Positions 26,124-34,426 of a DNA stretch of 64,000 nucleotides are shown piece after piece. The notes beneath the pieces were generated by a model. That model was not told where the DNA came from and ran no database searches. It saw nothing but the letters and a program-made list of their open reading frames with translations. The first letter of the stretch is position 1. Every line of letters starts with the position of its first letter. Made by a program: the position numbers and the translations under genes. The DNA is taken from positions 62,001 to 126,000 of the forward strand of contig JAEXBS010000058.1 of the NCBI GenBank assembly GCA_023393915.1. Direction: 5' to 3'. Source of the DNA: Bacteroidota bacterium. Its GTDB lineage: Bacteria; Bacteroidota; Bacteroidia; Flavobacteriales; Weeksellaceae.

Positions 26124-28058
26124 ATGCTTTCAGTTCAAGGGTTAGGGTTACATCATGCCGGAAATTACCTTTTTAGAGACGTTAATTTCACTATCAAACG
26201 AAACGATAAAATCGGACTGGTGGGAAAAAACGGTGCGGGTAAATCCACACTTTTGAAAATCCTATCGGGTGAAATTAATTATTTCGAAGGAAATGTGATT
26301 CCAGAAGGAAATATTACCATCGGGTTTTTAAAGCAAGATTTAGATTTTGTGAAAGGGCGTACGGTATGGGAAGAAACGCTTCAGGCCTTTGAGCAGATCA
26401 ATTTATGGAAAAAAGAGCTCGATGAGGTAAACCTTCAGCTCGCGGAGAGAACTGATTACGAGAGTGATTCCTATTCGGATCTAATTGTACGTCTTACAGA
26501 ACTCAATGATTTACTCCATCACCATGATGCATACAATTTGGAAGGGGATATGGAAAAGGTCCTTTTAGGGCTAGGGTTTAAGGCGGATGATTTTGATAAA
26601 ATTACCGATACTTTTTCCGGAGGTTGGAGAATGCGTATTGAGCTAGCAAAACTTTTACTTCAAAACAACGACCTACTACTTTTAGACGAACCGACCAACC
26701 ACCTCGATATGGAAAGTATCATTTGGCTGGAAAACTTCCTCAAAGATTACACTGGAGCTATTGTTCTGGTAAGTCACGATAAGCAGTTTATGACTGCGGT
26801 ATGTAATAGAACTTTTGATGTCAATAACAAAAAGATAGACGACTACAAGGCCAATTACACCAAATATTTAGAACTTCGTCAGGAGAGAAGAGAGAAATTA
26901 CTTCAAGCTAAGAAGAATCAAGAGGTGGAGATTAAGCAAATGGAGGATAACATCAACCGTTTCCGCGCCTCTGCGACCAAAGCTTCTTTTGCTCAATCCT
27001 TAATTAAGAAACTAGACAAAATCGAAAGAATTGAAATCGATAATGAAGATGTATCGAAGTTCAATATTCGATTCCAACAGAGTGTGGTGCCGGGTAAAGT
27101 TATTTTTGAGGCTAAAAACCTGGGAAAATCTTATGGAGAGAAAAAGGTTTTTGATCATGTTGATTTCTTTGTTGAAAGAAAAGATCGCATTGCTCTTTTA
27201 GGGCAGAACGGTCAGGGAAAATCAACCTTAGCTAAAATTCTAACCGGATCCATAAAAGATTATACCGGAAGTTGGACTTTAGGTCACAATGTGAACATAG
27301 GCTATTTTGCCCAGAACCAGGAAGAGGTCCTCACGCCTGGAAAGACGGTACTTCAAGAAGCCGAAGATGCAGCCACTGAAGAAACCCGTCCTAGAGTTCG
27401 TGATTTACTAGGAAGTTTTCTGTTTTCTGGGGAAGATGTTACGAAGAAAACGCAAGTGCTTTCTGGAGGGGAAAGAAACCGTCTTGCTTTGTGTAAGCTG
27501 CTTCTACGTCCATTCAATACCTTGATTATGGACGAACCGACCAACCATTTGGACATTCAGAGTAAGGAAATCATCAAGCTTGCCCTTCAAAAATTTGAAG
27601 GTACTCTAATTGTTATTTCCCACGATAGAGAATTTTTGCAAGGACTTGCCGATAAAATATTTGAGTTCCGTGACGGTGAGATGAAAGAGTTCTTAGGATC
27701 GGTGGATGAATATCTTGAGTTTAGACAAAAAGAATCGATTCGCGAAATCTCCATGGAGAAAGCCAAACTGCAGAACAAATCCTTAAATGAGTCCGAGGAG
27801 TATAAGGAAGAGAAGCAGGTCAAAGCGGTTGAAAAGGAGGAGGTGAAAGTGATCTCAAAGGAGCAAAAACAGCTGGAAGGCAAACTTAAGAAAGCCGAAG
27901 AGAGGATCGCTGAGCTAGAAGAAGAAATCGCAAAGAAGGAGAAAGATTTTTCAACTAAGAATCCAGAGCCTAAAGAGTTGGAAGCGTACGAAAAACTTAA
28001 AAAAGATTTGGAGGAGCAAATGGGACTTTGGGAAGCGCTCGCCCTGCAGATCGAGTAA
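26124..28058 (+). CDS. ABC-F family ATPase (Uup/YdiF-like)
   Basis: A soluble duplicated ABC ATPase with no membrane domain. NBD1 has GKNGAGKSTLLK, signature FSGGWRMRIELAK and Walker B LLLDEPTNHLDM. NBD2 has GQNGQGKSTLAK, LSGGERNRLALCK and LIMDEPTNHLDI. A charged linker lies between them, and a C-terminal Lys/Glu-rich coiled coil covers residues about 545-640, as in Uup. ABC-F proteins act on the ribosome E site or, for Uup, on branched DNA. The subgroup cannot be decided from motifs alone. It is 644 residues long. Confidence 0.93.
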   Translation: MLSVQGLGLHHAGNYLFRDVNFTIKRNDKIGLVGKNGAGKSTLLKILSGEINYFEGNVIPEGNITIGFLKQDLDFVKGRTVWEETLQAFEQINLWKKELDEVNLQLAERTDYESDSYSDLIVRLTELNDLLHHHDAYNLEGDMEKVLLGLGFKADDFDKITDTFSGGWRMRIELAKLLLQNNDLLLLDEPTNHLDMESIIWLENFLKDYTGAIVLVSHDKQFMTAVCNRTFDVNNKKIDDYKANYTKYLELRQERREKLLQAKKNQEVEIKQMEDNINRFRASATKASFAQSLIKKLDKIERIEIDNEDVSKFNIRFQQSVVPGKVIFEAKNLGKSYGEKKVFDHVDFFVERKDRIALLGQNGQGKSTLAKILTGSIKDYTGSWTLGHNVNIGYFAQNQEEVLTPGKTVLQEAEDAATEETRPRVRDLLGSFLFSGEDVTKKTQVLSGGERNRLALCKLLLRPFNTLIMDEPTNHLDIQSKEIIKLALQKFEGTLIVISHDREFLQGLADKIFEFRDGEMKEFLGSVDEYLEFRQKESIREISMEKAKLQNKSLNESEEYKEEKQVKAVEKEEVKVISKEQKQLEGKLKKAEERIAELEEEIAKKEKDFSTKNPEPKELEAYEKLKKDLEEQMGLWEALALQIE

Positions 28059-28106
28059 AACTTCGCTAAGGTTTTAACACTATTTTAACAGTAGGCGAAA
28101 ATTTGG

Positions 28107-28114
28107 TACATTTG
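28107..28114 (+). promoter_or_regulatory. -7 box of the S9 peptidase gene
   Basis: TACATTTG, 19 bases before the ATG. Confidence 0.55.
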
Positions 28115-28133
28115 ATCGATTCAAATTTGATCT

Positions 28134-30281
28134 ATGAAAACCAAGTTACTTACTTTAGCCTTCTTGTCCTTTTCGGCACTAAGTGTCGCTCAGAACCAAC
28201 AATATACCCTAACGGAAGCCGTTAGTGGACTGCGCACCAACCTAGCAGTGGAGAACCTATCGCAGTTTTCATTTGCGCCAGATTCCAAAAGCTATATCAC
28301 ATCTGTAAAAGATGCGTACCTATTCACGCCACTTGGCACGCAGAAATCCGATACACTAATTTCTCTATCGTCCTTAAATAAGGTTTTAGGAAAAGACAAT
28401 TCACTGGAAAGAATGCCAGTGATTACTTTTGAAAAATCAAATCGGGCTTATTTTTCTAGTAAGGGGACTTACTATGTGCTGAGTCGAGGACACGGAATCT
28501 GGAAAGTTGAAAATCAGTTTTCTTTACCTAAGGGTGCAGCGAATGTACACGTACTTCTAGATCAGAATAAAGCCCTCTACACGCTTAATCAGAACTTGTT
28601 TATTACCGATGGGAAAGCTACCAAAGCCATCTCAGAGAGTAAGGATGAGAATATCATTTCAGGACAAGCGGTGCACCGCAATGAATTTGGTATTAATAAA
28701 GGGATTTTTGTTTCTCCAGATGAAACTAAGATTGCCTTCTATAAGATGGACCAAACAATGGTCAATGACTATCCAATCATTGATTGGAGCGAGAGTCCTG
28801 CCAAGAATGTAAACATTAAATATCCAATGGCAGGAGGAAAGTCGCATGAAGTAGTACTTGGGGTGTACGATACCAAAAAAGGGCAAACTACTTTTTTAGA
28901 TATCCCTGGTGATCCGGAGCAGTACTTGACGATGGTATCATGGAGTCCAGATTCTCAAAGCCTTTTCGTAGGCGTACTCAACCGAGACCAGAACGATCTT
29001 AAACTCAATCAGTACAGCGCATTAACGGGCAAGAAAACAAAAGAGATTCTTCACGAAACCAGTAATTCTTATGTGGAACCACAAAATCCACTTACCTTCT
29101 TTCCTGGATCGTCGAAAGATTTTATTTACCAAAGTGAGCGCAGTGGATTTAATCACCTCTACCATTATAACTTAGATAAAGGATTTGTTGGAGCCCTTAC
29201 GAAAGGAAACTTTAGTGTAACAGAACTTCTAGGATTCAATGAAAAAAAGAAAGAAGTCTATTTCACTTCCACTCAGGCTTCTGCTCTCGAGCGTCATTTG
29301 TACCGCGTAAACTGGAGCAACTATAAAGTAGAAAAGATTTCAAAAGCGGAAGGGATGCACTCTGGAAAGCTTAGCGCAGACGGCGCTTGGCTTTACGATT
29401 CCTACTCAAACGCAACGACACCTAGAGTAGTGGAACTTCACGACACTCAAAGTAAAGCCACTAAGCAGCTTTTAAAAAGTAAAAACCCACTAGAACTTTA
29501 TCAGAGACCAGAGATTAAGCCAGTCACTCTGAAAGCAGAGGACGGAACTCCACTTTACGGAAAGCTCATCTTGCCTACGGATTTCGACGCTACGAAGAAG
29601 TATCCTGTAATTGTTTACCTCTATGGAGGACCGCACTTGCAGCTGATAACCAACTCATTTCCTCAAAGCGGAAACCTTTGGTACGAATACATGGCACAAA
29701 AGGGCTATGTAGTTTTCACAATGGATAATAGAGGATCTAGCGGAAGAGGAAGTGCATTCGAACGAGCTACTTTTAGAAAATTAGGAGAGGTAGAAATGAA
29801 AGATCAACTGAAAGGAGTGGAGTATTTAAAATCGCTTCCTTATGTTGATTCTAAAAGAATGGGAGTGCACGGTTGGAGCTTTGGAGGCTTTATGACCACG
29901 AATTTAATGCTCTCTTATCCCGATGTTTTTAAAGCCGGTGTGGCCGGTGGTCCTGTAATTGATTGGAATTGGTACGAAGTGATGTATACCGAGCGATATA
30001 TGGACACTCCAGAGCAAAATCCTCAGGGCTATAAGGCCTCCCAATTGACTGAGAAAGTTTCAAACCTGAAAGGAAAACTACTAATGATTCATGGAGCTCA
30101 AGATGATGTAGTGGTATTACAACACTCTGTTAATTTCCTTAAAGCAGCCGTAGATCATGGTGTTCAACTGGATTACTTCTTGTATCCAGGCCACGCGCAT
30201 AATGTATTAGGAAAAGATCGAGTTCATTTGATGCAGAAAGTGACTGATTATTTTGATCTGCATTTAAAACAAGAGAACTAA
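28134..30281 (+). CDS. S9 family peptidase, dipeptidyl-peptidase IV type
   Basis: A secreted or periplasmic prolyl dipeptidase. The signal peptide is MKTKLLTLAFLSFSALSVAQ. Residues about 35-470 form the beta-propeller (DPPIV_N). The alpha/beta-hydrolase domain holds the catalytic Ser582 in HGWSFGGFM, the Asp in HGAQDDVV (D657/D658) and His689 in PGHAHNV. The double-Glu motif of DPP-IV is less clear; VEPQNPLTFFPG lies in the propeller. The 715 residues are typical. A bidirectional-looking hairpin at 30341 follows. Confidence 0.92.
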   Translation: MKTKLLTLAFLSFSALSVAQNQQYTLTEAVSGLRTNLAVENLSQFSFAPDSKSYITSVKDAYLFTPLGTQKSDTLISLSSLNKVLGKDNSLERMPVITFEKSNRAYFSSKGTYYVLSRGHGIWKVENQFSLPKGAANVHVLLDQNKALYTLNQNLFITDGKATKAISESKDENIISGQAVHRNEFGINKGIFVSPDETKIAFYKMDQTMVNDYPIIDWSESPAKNVNIKYPMAGGKSHEVVLGVYDTKKGQTTFLDIPGDPEQYLTMVSWSPDSQSLFVGVLNRDQNDLKLNQYSALTGKKTKEILHETSNSYVEPQNPLTFFPGSSKDFIYQSERSGFNHLYHYNLDKGFVGALTKGNFSVTELLGFNEKKKEVYFTSTQASALERHLYRVNWSNYKVEKISKAEGMHSGKLSADGAWLYDSYSNATTPRVVELHDTQSKATKQLLKSKNPLELYQRPEIKPVTLKAEDGTPLYGKLILPTDFDATKKYPVIVYLYGGPHLQLITNSFPQSGNLWYEYMAQKGYVVFTMDNRGSSGRGSAFERATFRKLGEVEMKDQLKGVEYLKSLPYVDSKRMGVHGWSFGGFMTTNLMLSYPDVFKAGVAGGPVIDWNWYEVMYTERYMDTPEQNPQGYKASQLTEKVSNLKGKLLMIHGAQDDVVVLQHSVNFLKAAVDHGVQLDYFLYPGHAHNVLGKDRVHLMQKVTDYFDLHLKQEN

Positions 30282-30340
30282 TCTCATTCCATTTTCTGCA
30301 TTAGAGACCCATATTGAATACGTACAAAATATACATCATA

Positions 30341-30377
30341 CAATAGGCTGAATCAAAACTCTTGATTCAGCCTATTG
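30341..30377. terminator. Hairpin between convergent genes, probable bidirectional terminator
   Basis: A 16-base perfect stem (CAATAGGCTGAATCAA and its complement) with a 5-base loop lies between the S9 peptidase and the convergent secreted protein. The T-runs on either side are weak. Confidence 0.65.
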
Positions 30378-30406
30378 ATTTGAATATGAGGTTGAAAAAA
30401 ATTCAG

Positions 30407-31195
30407 TTATTTAACCATTTGATGGATTTCGATTTGGCCTGTCTGATCATTATAAAACGCCGAATAAATTCCTGCTACTTTTTTACCTTGATCTACCGGA
30501 TCGAAAGTCATGGGTAGCTTTCCCTCGTATTCGACCATTACATAAAAAACTACTGATTCAGAATTGGGAATATCCCATTTAATTACGTTTCCTTCACGAT
30601 CGCTTACCAAGGTCCACGTCATTGGTAGTCCCACGAAAGTACCTGAATAATCTGCATTAAAGGTCGCCCCCCAATTTTCATCAAATAATCCCTTATAATT
30701 TCCTAGTAAACGGTAATTCAAATCGCTTTTTGCTACACTGTGGATAAAGCATTTACTATTGGGTACGCTCGCAGGATCAGTCACTAAGACTCGAGCTGGA
30801 GAATACCCACCAAATGTCTCGTCGATATAGGTTTTAACTCCCTTTTCTGGTGATTTTTTGGAATCACTCATCCATTGGTAACTACGGCTTTCATTGAGGT
30901 TTACCGGTTCTTTAAAGTCGATTCTACGATTGTTTTGACTTGCTTGAAGAATAACATCGGAATAACCCTTCCATCCAAATTGATCTGTTCCCTCAAGCTT
31001 CTTAAATTCAAAGGTGTTGTTTTCGATCGTCAAGGGACTTTCATATTTTTTGCAAGGTTCGATATGAATCGTTTCATTGTTTGCCGATACGGAGGCATGA
31101 GCCCCACTACCAAACATCAAATAGGTCCCTGATTGAACTTGAGCGCTTAAACCGGACCCCAGCGCAATGAAGAGAAATGCCAAATGTTTTTTCAT
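30407..31195 (-). CDS. Unrecognised secreted protein
   Basis: I do not recognise this 262-residue protein. It has a signal peptide (MKKHLAFLFIALGSGLSAQV). The rest looks beta-rich, with aromatic-glycine pieces such as YLMFGSGAHASV and DFKEPVNLNESRSYQWM. Two Cys (one in EPCKKY, one in NSKCFIH) could form a disulfide outside the cytoplasm. It is monocistronic with its own box at 31225-31232. It is flanked by two peptidase genes, which may be coincidence. Confidence 0.7.
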   Translation of the reverse strand: MKKHLAFLFIALGSGLSAQVQSGTYLMFGSGAHASVSANNETIHIEPCKKYESPLTIENNTFEFKKLEGTDQFGWKGYSDVILQASQNNRRIDFKEPVNLNESRSYQWMSDSKKSPEKGVKTYIDETFGGYSPARVLVTDPASVPNSKCFIHSVAKSDLNYRLLGNYKGLFDENWGATFNADYSGTFVGLPMTWTLVSDREGNVIKWDIPNSESVVFYVMVEYEGKLPMTFDPVDQGKKVAGIYSAFYNDQTGQIEIHQMVK

Positions 31196-31224
31196 GATTT
31201 ATATTTTTAAGTTGTTTTTGACAA

Positions 31225-31232
31225 CAAAGCTA
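31225..31232 (-). promoter_or_regulatory. -7 box of the unknown secreted protein
   Basis: The minus strand reads TAGCTTTG, 29 bases before the ATG. Confidence 0.5.
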
Positions 31233-31340
31233 ATATTTCACCACCCTATTTGAAATACCTAGTTCGGGCTATTTTTTCTTCTTATTGATCGATCGCGCAT
31301 GCGCAAGATAGAAGTTGGACGATAGCATAATCATTAAAAA

Positions 31341-31369
31341 AGGGCTACGGAAAATTAATTCGCAGCCCT
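31341..31369 (-). terminator. Terminator of the M3 peptidase gene
   Basis: Stem AGGGCTGCG / CGTAGCCCT (minus strand, one mismatch) followed by TTTTTT, 34 bases past the stop. Confidence 0.8.
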
Positions 31370-31402
31370 ATTATTAGGTAAATTGATCCTTGAATTGAAA
31401 AA

Positions 31403-33550
31403 TTATTTAATAAATCCTTTGTTTCTTAGAAGTGGAGTGATTTCAGGGTCTTTTCCTGTATACTCTCTAAACGCTTGGTTTAGATCTTTTGAGTTTCCAA
31501 TGGAAAGAATATACTCTCTAAATCTTTCTCCATTTTCTCTTGTCATACCTCCGTTCTTAACGATGTAATCCCAAGCTGCTGCATTAAGCACATCAGACCA
31601 CATGTAGGCGTAATAACCTGCAGAGTAACCTCCTCCAAAGACGTGCGCAAAATAAGGAGAGTGGTATCTTGGCGGCACTTCACTTAAGGTAAATCCGTAT
31701 TTCTGAAGCGCTTCTTTTTCAAATTCTAGTGTAGGTTTAAATTGAGATTCGTCTTTTACGGAATGCCAGTACATATCGATCGTCGCAGCTGATACCAGTT
31801 CGGTGGTTGAATATCCTTGATTGAAGCTGCTTGCTTTTTTGATTTTGTCTACTAAAGCTTGTGGCATAGGTTCTTTCGTTTCATAATGCAAAGCGTAATT
31901 TTTAAGGACACTTGGCTCTAAAGCGAAGAATTCATTGATTTGTGAAGGGAATTCTACAAAATCTCTAGGCGTAGCGGTTCCCGAAAGGCTTACGTATTTC
32001 TGGTTGGCAAATAGTCCGTGTAAGGTATGCCCAAATTCATGGAACATCGTTGTCACATCATCGTAAGAAATTAATGAAGGCTTACCTTCTGCTGGTTTTT
32101 GGTAGTTAAATACGTTCACAATCACCGGCTTTTGATTGAGTAGGTGAGATTGATCCACAAAGTTGTTCATCCAAGCTCCTCCTCCTTTATTGCTTCTTGT
32201 ATAGAAGTCTAAGTAGTAGAGCGCTAATGAACTTCCGTCTTTGTCAAATACTTCATAAACCATTACATCTGGATGATACACCGGTAAGTCGGTTCTCTTT
32301 TTGAAAGTAATTCCATAGAATTTTTCTGCAGCAAAAAAGACTCCTTTTTCCAGTACCGTTTGAACTTCAAAATAGGGTTTGATTAGCGATTCGTCTAAGT
32401 CGTATTTTGCTTTTCTAACCTGTTCTGCGTAATAATTCCAATCCCATGGAGCTGCTTTAAACCCTCCTTTCTGCTCATCGATCAGCGCCTGGATTTCTGC
32501 TCTTTCTTTTTTAGCGGCTTCTACTCCCGGATTGGCTAATTGTGCTAAAAGTTCAAGGGCTTTCTCTGGAGAAGGGGCCATTTGATCTTGTAGTTTCCAT
32601 TCTGCAAAAGAAGATTTACCCATTAGCTGTGCTTTTTTCAATCGAAGTCGGGCTTGTTTCTCAAGTGTTGCTCTTGTATCGTTTTGGTCTCCTTTTTCAG
32701 CGCGGGTCCAAGAGGCTTTGAATAGTTTTTCTCTTGTAGCACGATTGTGGAGGTTCTGAAGAAGTGGCTGTTGGGTGGTATTGAGTAACGAAAGTAAATA
32801 CCCTTCATTGTATCCTGCGGCCTTTGCATCACTTTTTGCTGCAGCCAGATCATCACTTGAAAGACCATCCAATTCTTTTACATCTGTGATTAGAAGTCCA
32901 CCGGCTTTTCTAGCTTCTAAAAGTTTACTTGAGAACTCAGTAGATAGTGTGGCGAGTTCTGAATTAATGGCTTTAAGCTCTTCTTTCTTTTCTTGAGATA
33001 GATCGGCTCCAGCGATTTCAAATCTTTGCTTATAGTATTCGAGTAGCCTTTTGCTCTCCCCATCTAAGCCTTCACTTTTTACTTGCTTTAATCTTTGCCA
33101 GATTTTATCGTTTAGATAGAGTAGATCGCTATGGCTAGAAAAAATGGGAGCATATTTGGCTTCTAGTGCTTGTAATGTAGGGTTCGTATTTGAACCTGTT
33201 AAATTGTAAAAGACTACTTGCGCTCTTCTTAAAACCTCTCCACTGTTTTCTATAGCAAAAACAGTGTTTTCAAAAGTAGGAGCGCTAGAATCATTTGCAA
33301 TAGCATCGTACTCTCTTTTTTGCACTTCAAGTCCATAAGCAAAGGCTGGCTCAAAATGACTGTCCTTAATTTTATCAAACTCAGGAGTTTGGTATTGTAA
33401 AGAACTTTTGGTTAAAAACGGATTGTCTTTTAAGTTTTCGGGTACCACAACAGTGGTCGAAGTAGAATTTGTCGGTGTATTCATAGTGCTGCAGGCCCCT
33501 AAAGTGAGGGCGAGTGAAGAAAATAATACAACTGATGTAATAGTTTTCAT
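31403..33550 (-). CDS. M3 family metallopeptidase (Dcp/oligopeptidase A-like), lipoprotein
   Basis: A zinc peptidase that degrades short peptides. I start it at 33550 (MKTITSVVLFSSLALTLGAC), because this gives a clean lipoprotein signal peptide with a lipobox Cys (LGAC|S). The upstream in-frame ATG does not. The zinc motif is HEFGHTLHGLF with H504-H508. The third ligand is probably Glu in ATPRDFVEFPSQINEFF. HVFGGGYSAGYYAYMWSDVL is the conserved substrate-pocket Tyr region of Dcp. It is 715 residues long. Lipid anchoring points to a periplasmic role in peptide scavenging. Confidence 0.93.
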   Translation of the reverse strand: MKTITSVVLFSSLALTLGACSTMNTPTNSTSTTVVVPENLKDNPFLTKSSLQYQTPEFDKIKDSHFEPAFAYGLEVQKREYDAIANDSSAPTFENTVFAIENSGEVLRRAQVVFYNLTGSNTNPTLQALEAKYAPIFSSHSDLLYLNDKIWQRLKQVKSEGLDGESKRLLEYYKQRFEIAGADLSQEKKEELKAINSELATLSTEFSSKLLEARKAGGLLITDVKELDGLSSDDLAAAKSDAKAAGYNEGYLLSLLNTTQQPLLQNLHNRATREKLFKASWTRAEKGDQNDTRATLEKQARLRLKKAQLMGKSSFAEWKLQDQMAPSPEKALELLAQLANPGVEAAKKERAEIQALIDEQKGGFKAAPWDWNYYAEQVRKAKYDLDESLIKPYFEVQTVLEKGVFFAAEKFYGITFKKRTDLPVYHPDVMVYEVFDKDGSSLALYYLDFYTRSNKGGGAWMNNFVDQSHLLNQKPVIVNVFNYQKPAEGKPSLISYDDVTTMFHEFGHTLHGLFANQKYVSLSGTATPRDFVEFPSQINEFFALEPSVLKNYALHYETKEPMPQALVDKIKKASSFNQGYSTTELVSAATIDMYWHSVKDESQFKPTLEFEKEALQKYGFTLSEVPPRYHSPYFAHVFGGGYSAGYYAYMWSDVLNAAAWDYIVKNGGMTRENGERFREYILSIGNSKDLNQAFREYTGKDPEITPLLRNKGFIK

Positions 33551-33592
33551 TATTGAGTAGTTATAAATAATAGTTAAAGATACCAAATTTCT

Positions 33593-33600
33593 TAAATTTG
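33593..33600 (+). promoter_or_regulatory. -7 box of the DUF2807 gene
   Basis: TAAATTTG, 22 bases before the ATG at 33623. Confidence 0.55.
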
Positions 33601-33622
33601 ACTGTCACATTAATTCTAGATT

Positions 33623-34426
33623 ATGAAAATACTACTAAGTCTATTTCTTGCATTCGCTTCTGTATATGCATGTAAAGAAGACACAAAACCGACCTTTCCT
33701 CAGGTAAGAATTCTGGGCAATGAAGTAGAAGCAAAAGGAGAAATGGAAGAGAGAACCTTTCAAGATACTTTCGATCGGGTATGGGTTTCGAGTTCCATCG
33801 ATGCGCAAGTATTTCATTCCAATGAAAATAAGGTAGTCATCCGTGCTCCAAAATCCGTAATAGAGAATGTTGCGGTTGAAACCAAAGAGGGTAGGGTCCA
33901 TATTCGATTCAAAAACAATATTACTATTATTGGATCGCATAATGTGACGGCAAAAATTTATACACCTCAATTAAAAGGTCTGACTGCAGATTCCTCTGCC
34001 GATGTTGTTGTAATGGATAAATTCACCCAGGAAGAAATGAAAATTTCTATTTCTAGTAGTGCGGAGGTAGAAGGAACACTCGAAGCCAATCGAATGGAGA
34101 TCTCGGCATCGAGCAGCGGTGGATTTACAGGTAAAGTTTGGGCTTTGGATCTTCAAGCCCAGGTCTCCTCTTCAGCCGATATGCTACTTAGTGGAAAAGC
34201 AAAAAATGTTCGTTTAAGCGCTAGTTCATCCGGTGACCTCAATGCCTCTGCATTAACCGCTGAAACGGCTGATCTTTCAGCTAACTCCAGTGGTGATATC
34301 GAGGTGGGAGTTGAAAAACAAGCTAATGCAAAAGCCTCTAGCAGCGGAGATATCAGGATTCTAAAAAAAGGACAGGTGATTGTGAAAGAAGAAACTTCCT
34401 CTAGTGGAAAAGTAATTGTCCACTAA
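33623..34426 (+). CDS. Head-GIN domain protein (DUF2807), exported
   Basis: A 267-residue exported protein of the putative auto-transporter adhesin, head-GIN family. The N-terminus is MKILLSLFLAFASVYACKED, and the Cys after VYA may be a lipobox. Residues about 50-265 are a repetitive beta-helix. Ser-Ser or Ser-Gly turns recur about every 20 residues (DSSADV, SSSAEV, SSSGGF, SSSADM, SSSGDL, NSSGDI, SSSGDI, SSSGKV). FDRVWVSSSIDAQVFHSNEN opens the domain. The function is unknown. The last four bases overlap the stop of the convergent kefB-like gene. Confidence 0.87.
   Translation: MKILLSLFLAFASVYACKEDTKPTFPQVRILGNEVEAKGEMEERTFQDTFDRVWVSSSIDAQVFHSNENKVVIRAPKSVIENVAVETKEGRVHIRFKNNITIIGSHNVTAKIYTPQLKGLTADSSADVVVMDKFTQEEMKISISSSAEVEGTLEANRMEISASSSGGFTGKVWALDLQAQVSSSADMLLSGKAKNVRLSASSSGDLNASALTAETADLSANSSGDIEVGVEKQANAKASSSGDIRILKKGQVIVKEETSSSGKVIVH

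Noticed and set aside
33623..34426. Ser-rich repeats as a DNA-level tandem repeat
   Set aside because: The repeats are at protein level; the codons differ between copies and no exact DNA unit recurs.
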